Source: Bacillota bacterium
GTDB taxonomy: Bacteria > Bacillota > Clostridia > Tissierellales > Peptoniphilaceae
Assembly: GCA_023443025.1 (NCBI GenBank)
Contig: JAEZWM010000022.1
Coordinates: forward strand, 1-5,694
Direction of reading: 5' to 3'
DNA length: 5,694 nt
Below, piece by piece: positions 1-5,330 of this stretch (positions are counted from its first letter, which is position 1; each line of letters opens with the position of its first letter). A program made the translations under genes and the position numbers. Below the pieces are notes generated by a model, which ran no database searches, was not told where the DNA came from, and was given only the letters and a program-made list of their open reading frames with translations.

Positions 1-320
1 CACCTATTAAGGTTATTTGGTTCGTTATTGCAGCTCTTGTTATTCAGCAGCTTGACGGAAACTTTTTGGCTCCGAGAATTCATGGTGAATCTTTAGGAGT
101 ATCAGGATTTTGGATAATATTTGCAATTATAGTCGGTGGCAATTTATTTGGATTTTTAGGAATGCTTATAGGAATACCCGTATTTGTACTGATATACTCT
201 CTTATAAAGGAGTTTACAGAAAAGAGATTAGCAAGACGAAAGCTACCGACCAGTTCTGCATACTATGATGGTAATACTATAGAAGATTCACAAGCTGAAA
301 AAGAAAACAAGGAGATTTAA
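1..320 (+). CDS. AI-2E family transporter (permease), C-terminal part
   Basis: This is the 3' end of a gene whose start lies before the window. The reading frame begins at base 3 and gives 105 residues before TAA. The visible part has the C-terminal signature of the AI-2E/TqsA-PerM family (PF01594): a hydrophobic helix, then QQLDGNFLAPRIHGESLGVS, then a glycine-rich membrane segment (VGGNLFGFLGMLIGIPV), and a last helix ending in a charged cytoplasmic tail (EKRLARRK then acidic residues). Members are multi-pass inner-membrane proteins. Some export the autoinducer AI-2 and others act as Na+/H+ antiporters or are uncharacterised, so the substrate cannot be read from this fragment. An internal TTG at 66 could open a shorter ORF but the homology runs straight through it, so it is not the start. 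The gene is 2 bp from the following transporter and probably co-transcribed with it. Confidence 0.88.
   Translation, partial: PIKVIWFVIAALVIQQLDGNFLAPRIHGESLGVSGFWIIFAIIVGGNLFGFLGMLIGIPVFVLIYSLIKEFTEKRLARRKLPTSSAYYDGNTIEDSQAEKENKEI
309..314 (+). promoter_or_regulatory. Ribosome binding site AAGGAG supporting a TTG start
   Basis: AAGGAG lies inside the last sense codons of the upstream permease gene, 8 nt before the TTG at 323. It supports TTG as the true start of the EamA transporter and suggests translational coupling of the two genes. Confidence 0.75.
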
Positions 321-322
321 TA

Positions 323-1204
323 TTGGATAATAGAACAAAAGGAATACTTTCTATAATTGCATCTACTGTATCATTTTCATTTATGAGCGTCATGGTTAAG
401 ATGACAGGAGGAAAGATTCCCCTAATGCAGCAGGTTTTCTTTAGGAACTTTGTAATGCTTTTTATCGCTGCATATTGGGTTAAGAAGAGTGGTGCACTGT
501 ATTTTGGCCACAAGGGCAACAGACATCTACTGTTTTTCAGATCAGTATTTGGTTTTTTAGGCGTTATAACAACTTTTTATGCAACAAATAATCTCTATCT
601 GGGTGATGCACAGGCACTTTTAAAGCTTGCACCTTTTGCAGTGACTATACTTGCAGTTATTTTTTTAAAGGAGAAAATTACAAGGGTGCATGTTTTAGCA
701 CTTGTATTTGCCTTTATTGGAGCACTTATAATTATAAATCCTCAGTTTAACTCAGCTGTGTTTCCATCCCTTGTAGGAGTTTCATCTGCGTTTTTTGCGG
801 GATCTGCATATGTACTAGTGAGCTATATATCAAGGAAGCCAAATAAAGAATCGGGAATGACCATAATCTTTATTTTCTCACTTCTCTCGTGTATATTCTC
901 ATTACCGCTTATGCTTATGAACTTTGTGGTGCCTACCGGTACTCAGCTATTGCAACTATTGATGATAGGAATCTTTGCAGCCCTTGGACAGTACTTCGTT
1001 ACCACAGCCTATGGATTTACTGATGCATCTGCAATTAGTATTTTTGATTATATTGGAGTGATATTTTCAACAATCCTAGGAAGGATAATCTTCGGAGAGA
1101 ATTTAAGTACTACGAGCTATATTGGTATGGCAATAATAATTACAAGTGGATTTATATCGTACTACAATACAATGCGACTAAAGAAAAGAGCTAAGCTAAG
1201 ATGA
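323..1204 (+). CDS. EamA/DMT-family transporter (10 TM)
   Basis: The 293-residue protein is almost entirely hydrophobic, with about ten predicted membrane helices in two repeated EamA (PF00892) halves, roughly residues 8-139 and 148-283. This is the usual length and layout of drug/metabolite transporter superfamily permeases. Each half ends with the family's typical pattern: LAPFAVTILAVIFLKEKI at about 102-119 in the first, and DYIGVIFSTILGRIIFGENL at about 242-261 in the second. A basic tail (RLKKRAKLR) follows the last helix and should be cytoplasmic. The start is TTG, chosen from AAGGAG 8 nt upstream and because the next ATG would cut into the first helix. The stop is TGA. Such proteins move amino acids, nucleosides, S-adenosylmethionine or other metabolites; the substrate here is unknown. 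It is probably the last gene of an operon with the AI-2E permease, since a terminator follows at once. Confidence 0.9.
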   Translation: MDNRTKGILSIIASTVSFSFMSVMVKMTGGKIPLMQQVFFRNFVMLFIAAYWVKKSGALYFGHKGNRHLLFFRSVFGFLGVITTFYATNNLYLGDAQALLKLAPFAVTILAVIFLKEKITRVHVLALVFAFIGALIIINPQFNSAVFPSLVGVSSAFFAGSAYVLVSYISRKPNKESGMTIIFIFSLLSCIFSLPLMLMNFVVPTGTQLLQLLMIGIFAALGQYFVTTAYGFTDASAISIFDYIGVIFSTILGRIIFGENLSTTSYIGMAIIITSGFISYYNTMRLKKRAKLR

Positions 1205-1229
1205 AAAACGGCCATGGGGCCGTTTTTTT
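1204..1229. terminator. Rho-independent terminator, probably bidirectional
   Basis: A 9-bp perfect stem, AAAACGGCC (1205-1213) with GGCCGTTTT (1218-1226), has a 4-nt loop ATGG and runs into a T tract ending at 1229. It begins at the stop codon of the EamA transporter. Read on the minus strand, the same stem lies 3 bp after the stop of the 88-aa gene and ends in a run of five T, so it can serve both converging genes. Confidence 0.9.
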
Positions 1230-1232
1230 GTG

Positions 1233-1499
1233 TTAAATCTTAAATAGATACCATCTATACTTGGTGGTTTCATAAACGAGCTGAAATGGCTTCATAATCC
1301 CGTTTACAAGTCCTTGACAGTCATACCGAAGCATTAAAACTCCGGCTTTTTTTGTCTCTTCTATATGCATAACACTGTCAATAGAAATAACTTCCTTAGA
1401 AGAAGTTTCGGGGGACTGAATCCTAAATCGAATAGGGTTAGGTAAGCCATTTAGGTTAAAATAAGCAACAACTTCAATTTCACGCATAATAACTTTCAT
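1233..1499 (-). CDS. Conserved-looking small protein of unknown function, 88 aa, downstream of the Y-family polymerase
   Basis: I do not recognise a named domain. The protein is soluble, with no signal peptide or membrane helix, and looks like a compact beta-rich fold: a strand with EVVAYFNLNG, a segment NPIRFRI at 21-27, a middle part DSVMHIEETKKAGVLMLRYDC at 41-61, and a C-terminal strand pair with KPFQLVYETTKYRWYLFKI. The ATG at 1497-1499 is chosen because AAGGA (1509-1513) lies 9 nt before it; a second Met at residue 5 is possible. The gene is on the same strand as the polymerase and 365 bp downstream. My recollection, unchecked, is that small proteins with a similar AYF...P..FR and C-terminal KW.L.K pattern sit beside Y-family polymerase genes in other Clostridia. 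If so, a role with that polymerase is plausible, but no function can be assigned. Codon use resembles its neighbours, and it is bounded by a good RBS and a terminator, so it is probably a real gene. Confidence 0.72.
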   Translation of the reverse strand: MKVIMREIEVVAYFNLNGLPNPIRFRIQSPETSSKEVISIDSVMHIEETKKAGVLMLRYDCQGLVNGIMKPFQLVYETTKYRWYLFKI

Positions 1500-1508
1500 A
1501 AAATCAAA

Positions 1509-1513
1509 TCCTT
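1509..1513 (-). promoter_or_regulatory. Ribosome binding site of the 88-aa gene
   Basis: AAGGA on the minus strand lies 9 nt before the ATG at 1499. It favours this Met over the in-frame Met four codons later. A C-rich stretch lies directly upstream of it. Confidence 0.55.
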
Positions 1514-1543
1514 AAGGGGGTATTTGGAAAGGGGGAGTTGGTA
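1514..1543. repeat. Two imperfect 15-bp tandem units with phased G-tracts
   Basis: AAGGGGGTATTTGGA (1514-1528) is followed directly by AAGGGGGAGTTGGTA (1529-1543), with 11 of 15 positions identical. The next G run (GGG, 1546-1548) keeps the 15-bp phase, so G-tracts start at 1516, 1531 and 1546. On the minus strand these are C-tracts just upstream of the RBS of the 88-aa gene. Significance is unknown. Confidence 0.4.
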
Positions 1544-1642
1544 GTGGGCTTCAAAGGAAAGCTGCAATTTCCAGGGCTTTAGTGGTTGCCAGTCACGAGT
1601 TGTGTTGCATTTGCAACGTGAAATGCTGAAAACGGGTCAGGC

Positions 1643-1667
1643 ATACTAAAGATACTATTTTTAGTAT
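1643..1667. repeat. Inverted repeat with two alternative hairpins
   Basis: ATACTAAA (1643-1650) can pair with TTTAGTAT (1660-1667) around a 9-nt loop. Alternatively ATACTA (1652-1657) can pair with the same right arm (1662-1667) around TTTT. The two foldings exclude each other because the left arm sequence is repeated. There is no U-tract that would make either a terminator. Confidence 0.45.
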
Positions 1668-1779
1668 TGGGTTGGGAGTATTCGTAGGGAATCTGCGGTT
1701 TCCGTGTTTTTATATTTTTGGATATTTTAAATCTTGCTTTAACTCATTTGTCTTACTTTATCTTTAAGCTAAAGTAATT

Positions 1780-1797
1780 GGAAGTGAGGGCACTTCC
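1780..1797. repeat. Perfect 7-bp inverted repeat (hairpin)
   Basis: GGAAGTG (1780-1786) pairs with CACTTCC (1791-1797) around the 4-nt loop AGGG. It lies about 70 bp downstream of the polymerase stop on the minus strand. It may be the 3' end structure of that mRNA, but there is no T run on either side, so it is not a standard rho-independent terminator. Confidence 0.5.
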
Positions 1798-1864
1798 TCT
1801 ACGCTTGATGCTGAGGTCGGAAAAATAAACATTTACAACTCACAACTACTTTCTATTCCAACTC

Positions 1865-3103
1865 TTAAGTTAAATAACTGGCCATCATGGGGTACTCATC
1901 TTCTTCTATAACTCCACCTATCACGGGGGATATGCCTGAGTTTAGAAAGATGGATCTATGGATGGATTGTAGTCCGTACTTGTTCCGTATTGAATCTATG
2001 GCATCATCTAAGTTTTCGTAGTCTTTTTTGTAGTTGTCGAAAATGGAAAGCTGGACTGCGTTGTCATCTGAGAGTCTGCCGGCTCTTACGGACAGATGCC
2101 TTATGGGTTCACCTGTCCAAATTTTTCTGAATATCTTTCTAGCTTGAGAGTAGATTGCCTCCGTCGAATTGGTTGCGGAGTAGAGCTTTCTTTCCATACC
2201 ATAGTGCATAAATTCACTGTTTTTGTAACCCACATGTATGACTGAGGACTTCATGGATATGGCCCTAAGCCTCAGAGCGACCATTTCACAAAGTGCGAGA
2301 ATGACCATTAGAGCTTCTCTTTCGGTGGTCACGTCAAATGCAATCGTCGTTGAATTTCCTACGCTTTTAATGGGTAGAGCATCAACTCTGACACTTGAAG
2401 ACTCTATCCCATTTGCAAATTCCCATATGGTGATGCCTGGTTTTTTAAGCCATCTGTGAACATAATCGTAGCTGAGGTTTGCCAGGTCTCCTATGGTTTC
2501 AATTCCTCTTGAATGCAGTTTTTTTTCGGTTCTTGAACCTACCATGAAAAGTTCTCTCACCGGAAGTGGCCATAGCTTTTCTTGGATTTCTTCTTTGTAT
2601 AGAGTGTGAACCTTGTCCGGCTTTTGAAAGTCGGATGCCATCTTTGCTAAAAGCTTATTGTCTCCGACTCCGATATTAACGGTAAAGCCCAGCTCATCCT
2701 TTACCCTTTCTCTTATCCTATGAGCAGTGGCAATGGGATCCTCATCAGATGATGTAAAATCCATAAACATTTCGTCTATTGAGTATCTTTGAACTAGGGG
2801 AGAGTACTCCTTTACGACATCCACAAGGGCATTGCTTGCAATTATGTACCTCTCGTAGTTAGGGGGAACACTTACGAGAGTAGGACATTTAATCTTCGCA
2901 GAGGCTACCGATTCACCGGTTTGGATATCGTATTTCTTGGCCGGTATGGACTTGGCCAGTACTATACCATGTCTTTTTTCAATATCTCCACCCACAATGG
3001 AAGGGATATCTCTAAGATCAACTGAAGCACCTCTTTCCATCATATAGGCAGCTTCCCAAGACAGATATGCAGAATTTACATCTATATGGAATATTTTATG
3101 CAT
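1865..3103 (-). CDS. dinB: Y-family DNA polymerase (DinB/DNA polymerase IV-like, translesion synthesis)
   Basis: The 412-aa protein is a Y-family (ImpB/MucB/SamB) polymerase, which copies past damaged bases at low fidelity. The palm begins with FHIDVNSAYLSWE, giving catalytic Asp8 and a tyrosine steric gate at residue 13. The second catalytic pair is D110-E111 in YSIDEMFMDFT. The family motif GVGDNKLLAKMASDFQKPD covers about 145-163. A helix-hairpin-helix lies at about 180-210, the little-finger domain at about 245-345, and a beta-clamp-binding motif QLSIF at 351-355. A 57-residue tail follows the clamp motif. The start is ATG at 3101-3103, with AGGAGG 5 nt upstream. An in-frame ATG at 3179-3181 would give 438 aa, but it lies upstream of the promoter and LexA box and adds 26 residues ahead of the conserved palm start, so it is rejected. 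The exact subclass (Pol IV against PolY2/UmuC-like) is less sure than the family. Confidence 0.93.
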   Translation of the reverse strand: MHKIFHIDVNSAYLSWEAAYMMERGASVDLRDIPSIVGGDIEKRHGIVLAKSIPAKKYDIQTGESVASAKIKCPTLVSVPPNYERYIIASNALVDVVKEYSPLVQRYSIDEMFMDFTSSDEDPIATAHRIRERVKDELGFTVNIGVGDNKLLAKMASDFQKPDKVHTLYKEEIQEKLWPLPVRELFMVGSRTEKKLHSRGIETIGDLANLSYDYVHRWLKKPGITIWEFANGIESSSVRVDALPIKSVGNSTTIAFDVTTEREALMVILALCEMVALRLRAISMKSSVIHVGYKNSEFMHYGMERKLYSATNSTEAIYSQARKIFRKIWTGEPIRHLSVRAGRLSDDNAVQLSIFDNYKKDYENLDDAIDSIRNKYGLQSIHRSIFLNSGISPVIGGVIEEDEYPMMASYLT

Positions 3104-3108
3104 AATGA

Positions 3109-3114
3109 CCTCCT
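3109..3114 (-). promoter_or_regulatory. Ribosome binding site deciding the polymerase start
   Basis: AGGAGG on the minus strand is 5 nt before the ATG at 3103. It fixes the start at MHKIFHID rather than at the upstream in-frame ATG at 3181. Confidence 0.85.
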
Positions 3115-3130
3115 CGAATATCTTAACTAT

Positions 3131-3159
3131 ATAATATAAGAACATATGTTCGAAATCAA
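3131..3159 (-). promoter_or_regulatory. SigA-type promoter of the Y-family polymerase gene
   Basis: On the minus strand TTGATT (-35, 3154-3159) and TATTAT (-10, 3131-3136) are separated by exactly 17 bp. Transcription should start near 3124, giving a leader of about 20 nt before the ATG that contains the RBS. The LexA box fills most of the spacer, so repressor binding would block RNA polymerase directly. Confidence 0.75.
3139..3152. promoter_or_regulatory. LexA (DinR) SOS box
   Basis: CGAACATATGTTCT, read on the minus strand, matches the Gram-positive LexA operator CGAACRNRYGTTCG at all but the last position. The 12-bp core GAACATATGTTC is a perfect palindrome. It sits between the -35 and -10 of the polymerase promoter, the standard place for repression that is lifted after DNA damage. 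Its centre is over 100 bp from the transketolase promoter, so it should not affect that gene. Confidence 0.9.
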
Positions 3160-3247
3160 GAGTTCTATTCCCGAATTTCAAAAATCATAAAATATAGAAC
3201 CTGAAACACCTTAAAAGTACGAAAAATATTAAGTGGTATAACGATAC

Positions 3248-3276
3248 TTGCAGATAATCATTATTACTGTTAAACT
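3248..3276 (+). promoter_or_regulatory. Likely transketolase promoter
   Basis: TTGCAG (3248-3253) and TAAACT (3271-3276) are 17 bp apart, and TGT directly before the -10 makes it an extended -10 (TGn). The start would be near 3283, giving a leader of about 27 nt with the RBS. A 7-bp direct repeat ACTGTTA (3266-3272 and 3274-3280) overlaps the -10, of unknown meaning. The hexamers are imperfect, so this is a moderate call. Confidence 0.5.
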
Positions 3277-3298
3277 GTTAGGGAAAGATAAATATTAT

Positions 3299-3303
3299 GG
3301 AGG
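3299..3303 (+). promoter_or_regulatory. Ribosome binding site of transketolase
   Basis: GGAGG lies 6 nt before the ATG at 3310 and supports that start. Confidence 0.8.
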
Positions 3304-3309
3304 CTGGTA

Positions 3310-5280
3310 ATGAATATAAAGGAACTATCTATTAACACTATAAGGGTATTGTCTGCTGAGCAGGTACAAAAAGCCAACTCGGGACATCCCGGTTTACCAC
3401 TGGGAGCTGCACCAATGGCATATACTCTTTGGGCAGATGTAATGAACCACAATCCTAAAAATCCAAAATGGGAGAACAGGGATAGGTTTATACTTTCAGC
3501 AGGACATGGCTCTGCTCTGGTCTACTCATTACTTCATTTATTTGGGTATGGTCTTGACATGGAAGAGCTTAAAAACTTTAGACAACTTGACAGTTTGACA
3601 CCCGGACATCCGGAGTATGGTCATACTATTGGAGTAGAAGCGACTACTGGACCACTTGGTCAAGGACTATCCATGGCAGTTGGTATGGCAATGGCTGAAG
3701 CTCATCTTGCTAAGACTTATAATACTGAAGACATAAAACTTTTTGACCATTACACCTACACCATAGTTGGGGATGGATGTTTAATGGAAGGTATTACAAA
3801 TGAAGCTTCATCGCTTGCAGGACATCTTGAACTTTCTAAATTAATAGTTCTATACGATTCAAACAATATAACCATCGAAGGAGACACTTCTCTTGCATTT
3901 AACGAAAATGTAAGGATGAGATACGATGGTTTGGGCTGGCATACTCAGCTGGTCGAGGATGGCAACGACCTTGAAGCAATACTTGAAGCGGTAAATAAAG
4001 CTAAAGAATCAGACAAGCCTTCATTGATTGAAATTAGAACTAAGATTGGATATGGTTCAGCTAAAGAAGGAATGGCATCAGCACATGGAGAGCCGCTTGG
4101 AGAAGAAAATGTAGTTGGTCTAAAGACTAATTTAAAATGGACCATGGAAGGCGAATTTTCAGTACCGGAAGAAGTAAAGGCTCATATGAGCGAATTGGTA
4201 TCCAAGGGAGAAGAAAAAGAAGCTGAATGGAATAAAAAACTAGAAGAATATAAGGAAAAATATCCTGAAAAATATGAAGAAGTCATGGCGGCATTAAATG
4301 GAGAACTTCCTGAAGAATACATGGATTCAGAAGAGTTTTATTCATTTGACAAAGACATGGCGACAAGAGCTTCATCAGGGATTGTATTAAATAGATTGTC
4401 AGAGAAAATCTCTTACTTATTTGGAGGATCTGCGGATCTTGCACCATCAAACAAAACAGAGATGAAAAATAGAGAGAGCTTCTCTAGTGAAAACTATGCC
4501 GGAAGCAATGTTCACTTTGGAGTTAGAGAACATGCTATGGCTGCAATTTCAAATGGTCTTGCACTTCATGGAGGAGTACTGCCTTATTGTGCAACTTTCT
4601 TAATCTTCAGTGATTATTTAAAACCGGCAATCAGACTTTCTGCTCTAATGAATCAAAGAGTAATCTATGTATTTACTCATGACAGTATAGGAGTTGGGGA
4701 AGATGGACCTACTCATCAACCAATCGAGCAACTACCGATGCTTAGAGCTATGCCAAATGTAGTAAACTTCAGACCTTGCGATGCAAGAGAAACTGCTGCT
4801 GCCTGGGCTTATGCTGTTAGAAGAGTAGATGGTCCAACAACTCTTTCACTAACAAGACAGAATGTCATGAATCTACCTGGAACAGGAGTGGATGCTCACA
4901 AAGGAGCATATGTACTGAAGGATTTTGGTGATAAAATAGATTTAATCATGATGGCTACCGGTTCAGAAGTTGAACTTATATATGAAACTGCAGAAAAGCT
5001 TGCTTCAGAAGGTTTTGGAGTAAGGGTTGTTTCTATGCCGTCAATAGAAGTGTTTGAAATGCAGGATGAGGAGTATAAAGAATCAGTACTTCCTTCTGAA
5101 ATAAGAACTAGACTTTCAGTGGAAGCTGCTTCGTCAATGGGTTGGCATAAGTACGTTAAAGACGGAACTGTAATCTCAATAGACCATTTCGGAGCGTCAG
5201 CACCGGGAGCTGAGTTATTTAAGAGATTCAATTTCACTGCTGAACATGTTTATAATAAAGCAAAAGAATTATTAAAATAA
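3310..5280 (+). CDS. tkt: Transketolase (full length)
   Basis: The 656-aa protein is a complete, single-chain transketolase, the thiamine-diphosphate enzyme of the non-oxidative pentose phosphate pathway. It moves two-carbon units between ketose and aldose phosphates in the cytoplasm. The N-terminal ThDP domain has SGHPG with His26, GHGSAL with His66, the cofactor motif beginning GDG (154-156) and ending near N186, and His260 in SAHGEPLG. The pyrimidine domain has R353, VREHAM with the catalytic Glu407, and DSIGVGEDGPTHQP with Asp465 and His469. SLTRQN supplies R516 for the sugar phosphate. A C-terminal domain follows from about 540. Length matches the usual 650-670 aa, and this is not the split two-gene form found in many anaerobes. 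The gene has its own promoter and RBS and is followed by a terminator, so it looks monocistronic. Codon use is tidy, as expected for a well-expressed gene. Confidence 0.97.
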   Translation: MNIKELSINTIRVLSAEQVQKANSGHPGLPLGAAPMAYTLWADVMNHNPKNPKWENRDRFILSAGHGSALVYSLLHLFGYGLDMEELKNFRQLDSLTPGHPEYGHTIGVEATTGPLGQGLSMAVGMAMAEAHLAKTYNTEDIKLFDHYTYTIVGDGCLMEGITNEASSLAGHLELSKLIVLYDSNNITIEGDTSLAFNENVRMRYDGLGWHTQLVEDGNDLEAILEAVNKAKESDKPSLIEIRTKIGYGSAKEGMASAHGEPLGEENVVGLKTNLKWTMEGEFSVPEEVKAHMSELVSKGEEKEAEWNKKLEEYKEKYPEKYEEVMAALNGELPEEYMDSEEFYSFDKDMATRASSGIVLNRLSEKISYLFGGSADLAPSNKTEMKNRESFSSENYAGSNVHFGVREHAMAAISNGLALHGGVLPYCATFLIFSDYLKPAIRLSALMNQRVIYVFTHDSIGVGEDGPTHQPIEQLPMLRAMPNVVNFRPCDARETAAAWAYAVRRVDGPTTLSLTRQNVMNLPGTGVDAHKGAYVLKDFGDKIDLIMMATGSEVELIYETAEKLASEGFGVRVVSMPSIEVFEMQDEEYKESVLPSEIRTRLSVEAASSMGWHKYVKDGTVISIDHFGASAPGAELFKRFNFTAEHVYNKAKELLK

Positions 5281-5307
5281 GGAGGTAAAGCAGTGCTGCG
5301 TATTTAA
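5279..5307 (+). other. Shine-Dalgarno with a 4-codon mini-ORF at the transketolase stop
   Basis: AAGGAGG (5279-5285) overlaps the transketolase TAA. Seven bases later GTG (5293-5295) opens GTG CTG CGT ATT TAA, that is M-L-R-I-stop, ending at 5307. The SD and spacing are ideal, but the frame is only four codons long and lies within the terminator hairpin. It may be chance, a regulatory mini-ORF, or an SD that serves the SRAP gene across the hairpin. Coordinates cover SD plus ORF. Confidence 0.35.
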
Positions 5308-5324
5308 CGCAGGCTGCTTTTCTT
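5287..5324 (+). terminator. Rho-independent terminator after transketolase
   Basis: The outer stem AAAGCAG (5287-5293) pairs with CTGCTTT (5314-5320), and the inner stem CTGCGT (5296-5301) pairs with ACGCAG (5307-5312) around the loop ATTTA. A small 2x1 internal loop separates them. The T-rich run TTTTCTT (5318-5324) follows. It starts 6 bp after the stop and ends 7 bp before the SRAP start codon. Confidence 0.75.
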
Positions 5325-5329
5325 ATAAT
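5324..5329 (+). promoter_or_regulatory. TATAAT element directly before the SRAP start
   Basis: A perfect -10 hexamer ends 1 bp before the ATG at 5331. No good -35 lies 16-18 bp upstream (TATTTA at 5301-5306 is weak). A start 6-7 bp downstream of it would fall inside the coding region, so it would at best give a leaderless message. It may be chance in AT-rich DNA. Confidence 0.25.
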
Positions 5330-5330
5330 T

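Larger units (their letters stand above)
1500..1864. other. 365-bp stretch between the polymerase and the 88-aa gene, with no convincing gene
   Basis: No ORF of useful length with a ribosome binding site is visible on either strand. The only candidates are a 22-codon minus-strand ORF (1764-1832) without a Shine-Dalgarno and a 14-codon plus-strand ORF starting at 1538. No clear promoter or U-tract terminator could be placed, so the 88-aa gene may be read through from the polymerase. The stretch is rich in short inverted repeats: GGAAGTG/CACTTCC, TACTTTA/TAAAGTA (1754-1776), ATACTAAA/TTTAGTAT, GTTGC/GCAAC (1604-1617) and GGAAA/TTTCC (1556-1572). The part from about 1510 to 1580 is G-rich on the plus strand. 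It could be a structured leader, a small RNA, or the decayed remains of a gene or element. The sequence alone does not decide. Confidence 0.5.

Noticed and set aside
277..519. Minus-strand 80-codon ORF across the permease/EamA junction
   Set aside because: It overlaps two well-supported plus-strand genes, and the peptide is not recognisable.
1538..1582. Plus-strand 14-codon ORF starting at TTG after GGGGGAG
   Set aside because: The G run touches the start codon, too close for a working SD, and the peptide has no recognisable character.
1688..1719. Weak hairpin GGAA/TTCC followed by a T-rich run on the plus strand, resembling a terminator
   Set aside because: The stem is only 4 bp with interrupted T runs, and no plus-strand transcript is known to enter this stretch.
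1764..1832. Minus-strand 22-codon ORF (MFIFPTSASS...)
   Set aside because: It has no Shine-Dalgarno, is short, and overlaps a hairpin; not supported as a gene.
1500..1864. CRISPR array or insertion sequence
   Set aside because: There are no regularly spaced long repeats, terminal inverted repeats or transposase fragments; repeats are short and imperfect.
2238..2459. Plus-strand 73-codon ORF inside the polymerase gene
   Set aside because: It is antisense to the polymerase little-finger region; composition and lack of an RBS mark it as a shadow.
3104..3181. 26-residue N-terminal extension of the polymerase from ATG at 3181
   Set aside because: It contains the promoter and LexA box, has no convincing RBS, and precedes the conserved start of the palm domain. 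AGGAGG supports the ATG at 3103.
3270..3452. Minus-strand 60-codon ORF over the transketolase start
   Set aside because: It overlaps the promoter, RBS and conserved N-terminus of tkt on the other strand.
3945..4145. Minus-strand 66-codon ORF inside transketolase
   Set aside because: It is antisense to strongly conserved tkt coding sequence, with no RBS or recognisable protein; a shadow of the real gene.
4896..5237. Minus-strand 113-codon ORF inside transketolase
   Set aside because: It is the mirror of the tkt C-terminal domain, serine-rich from reverse reading, without RBS or homology.
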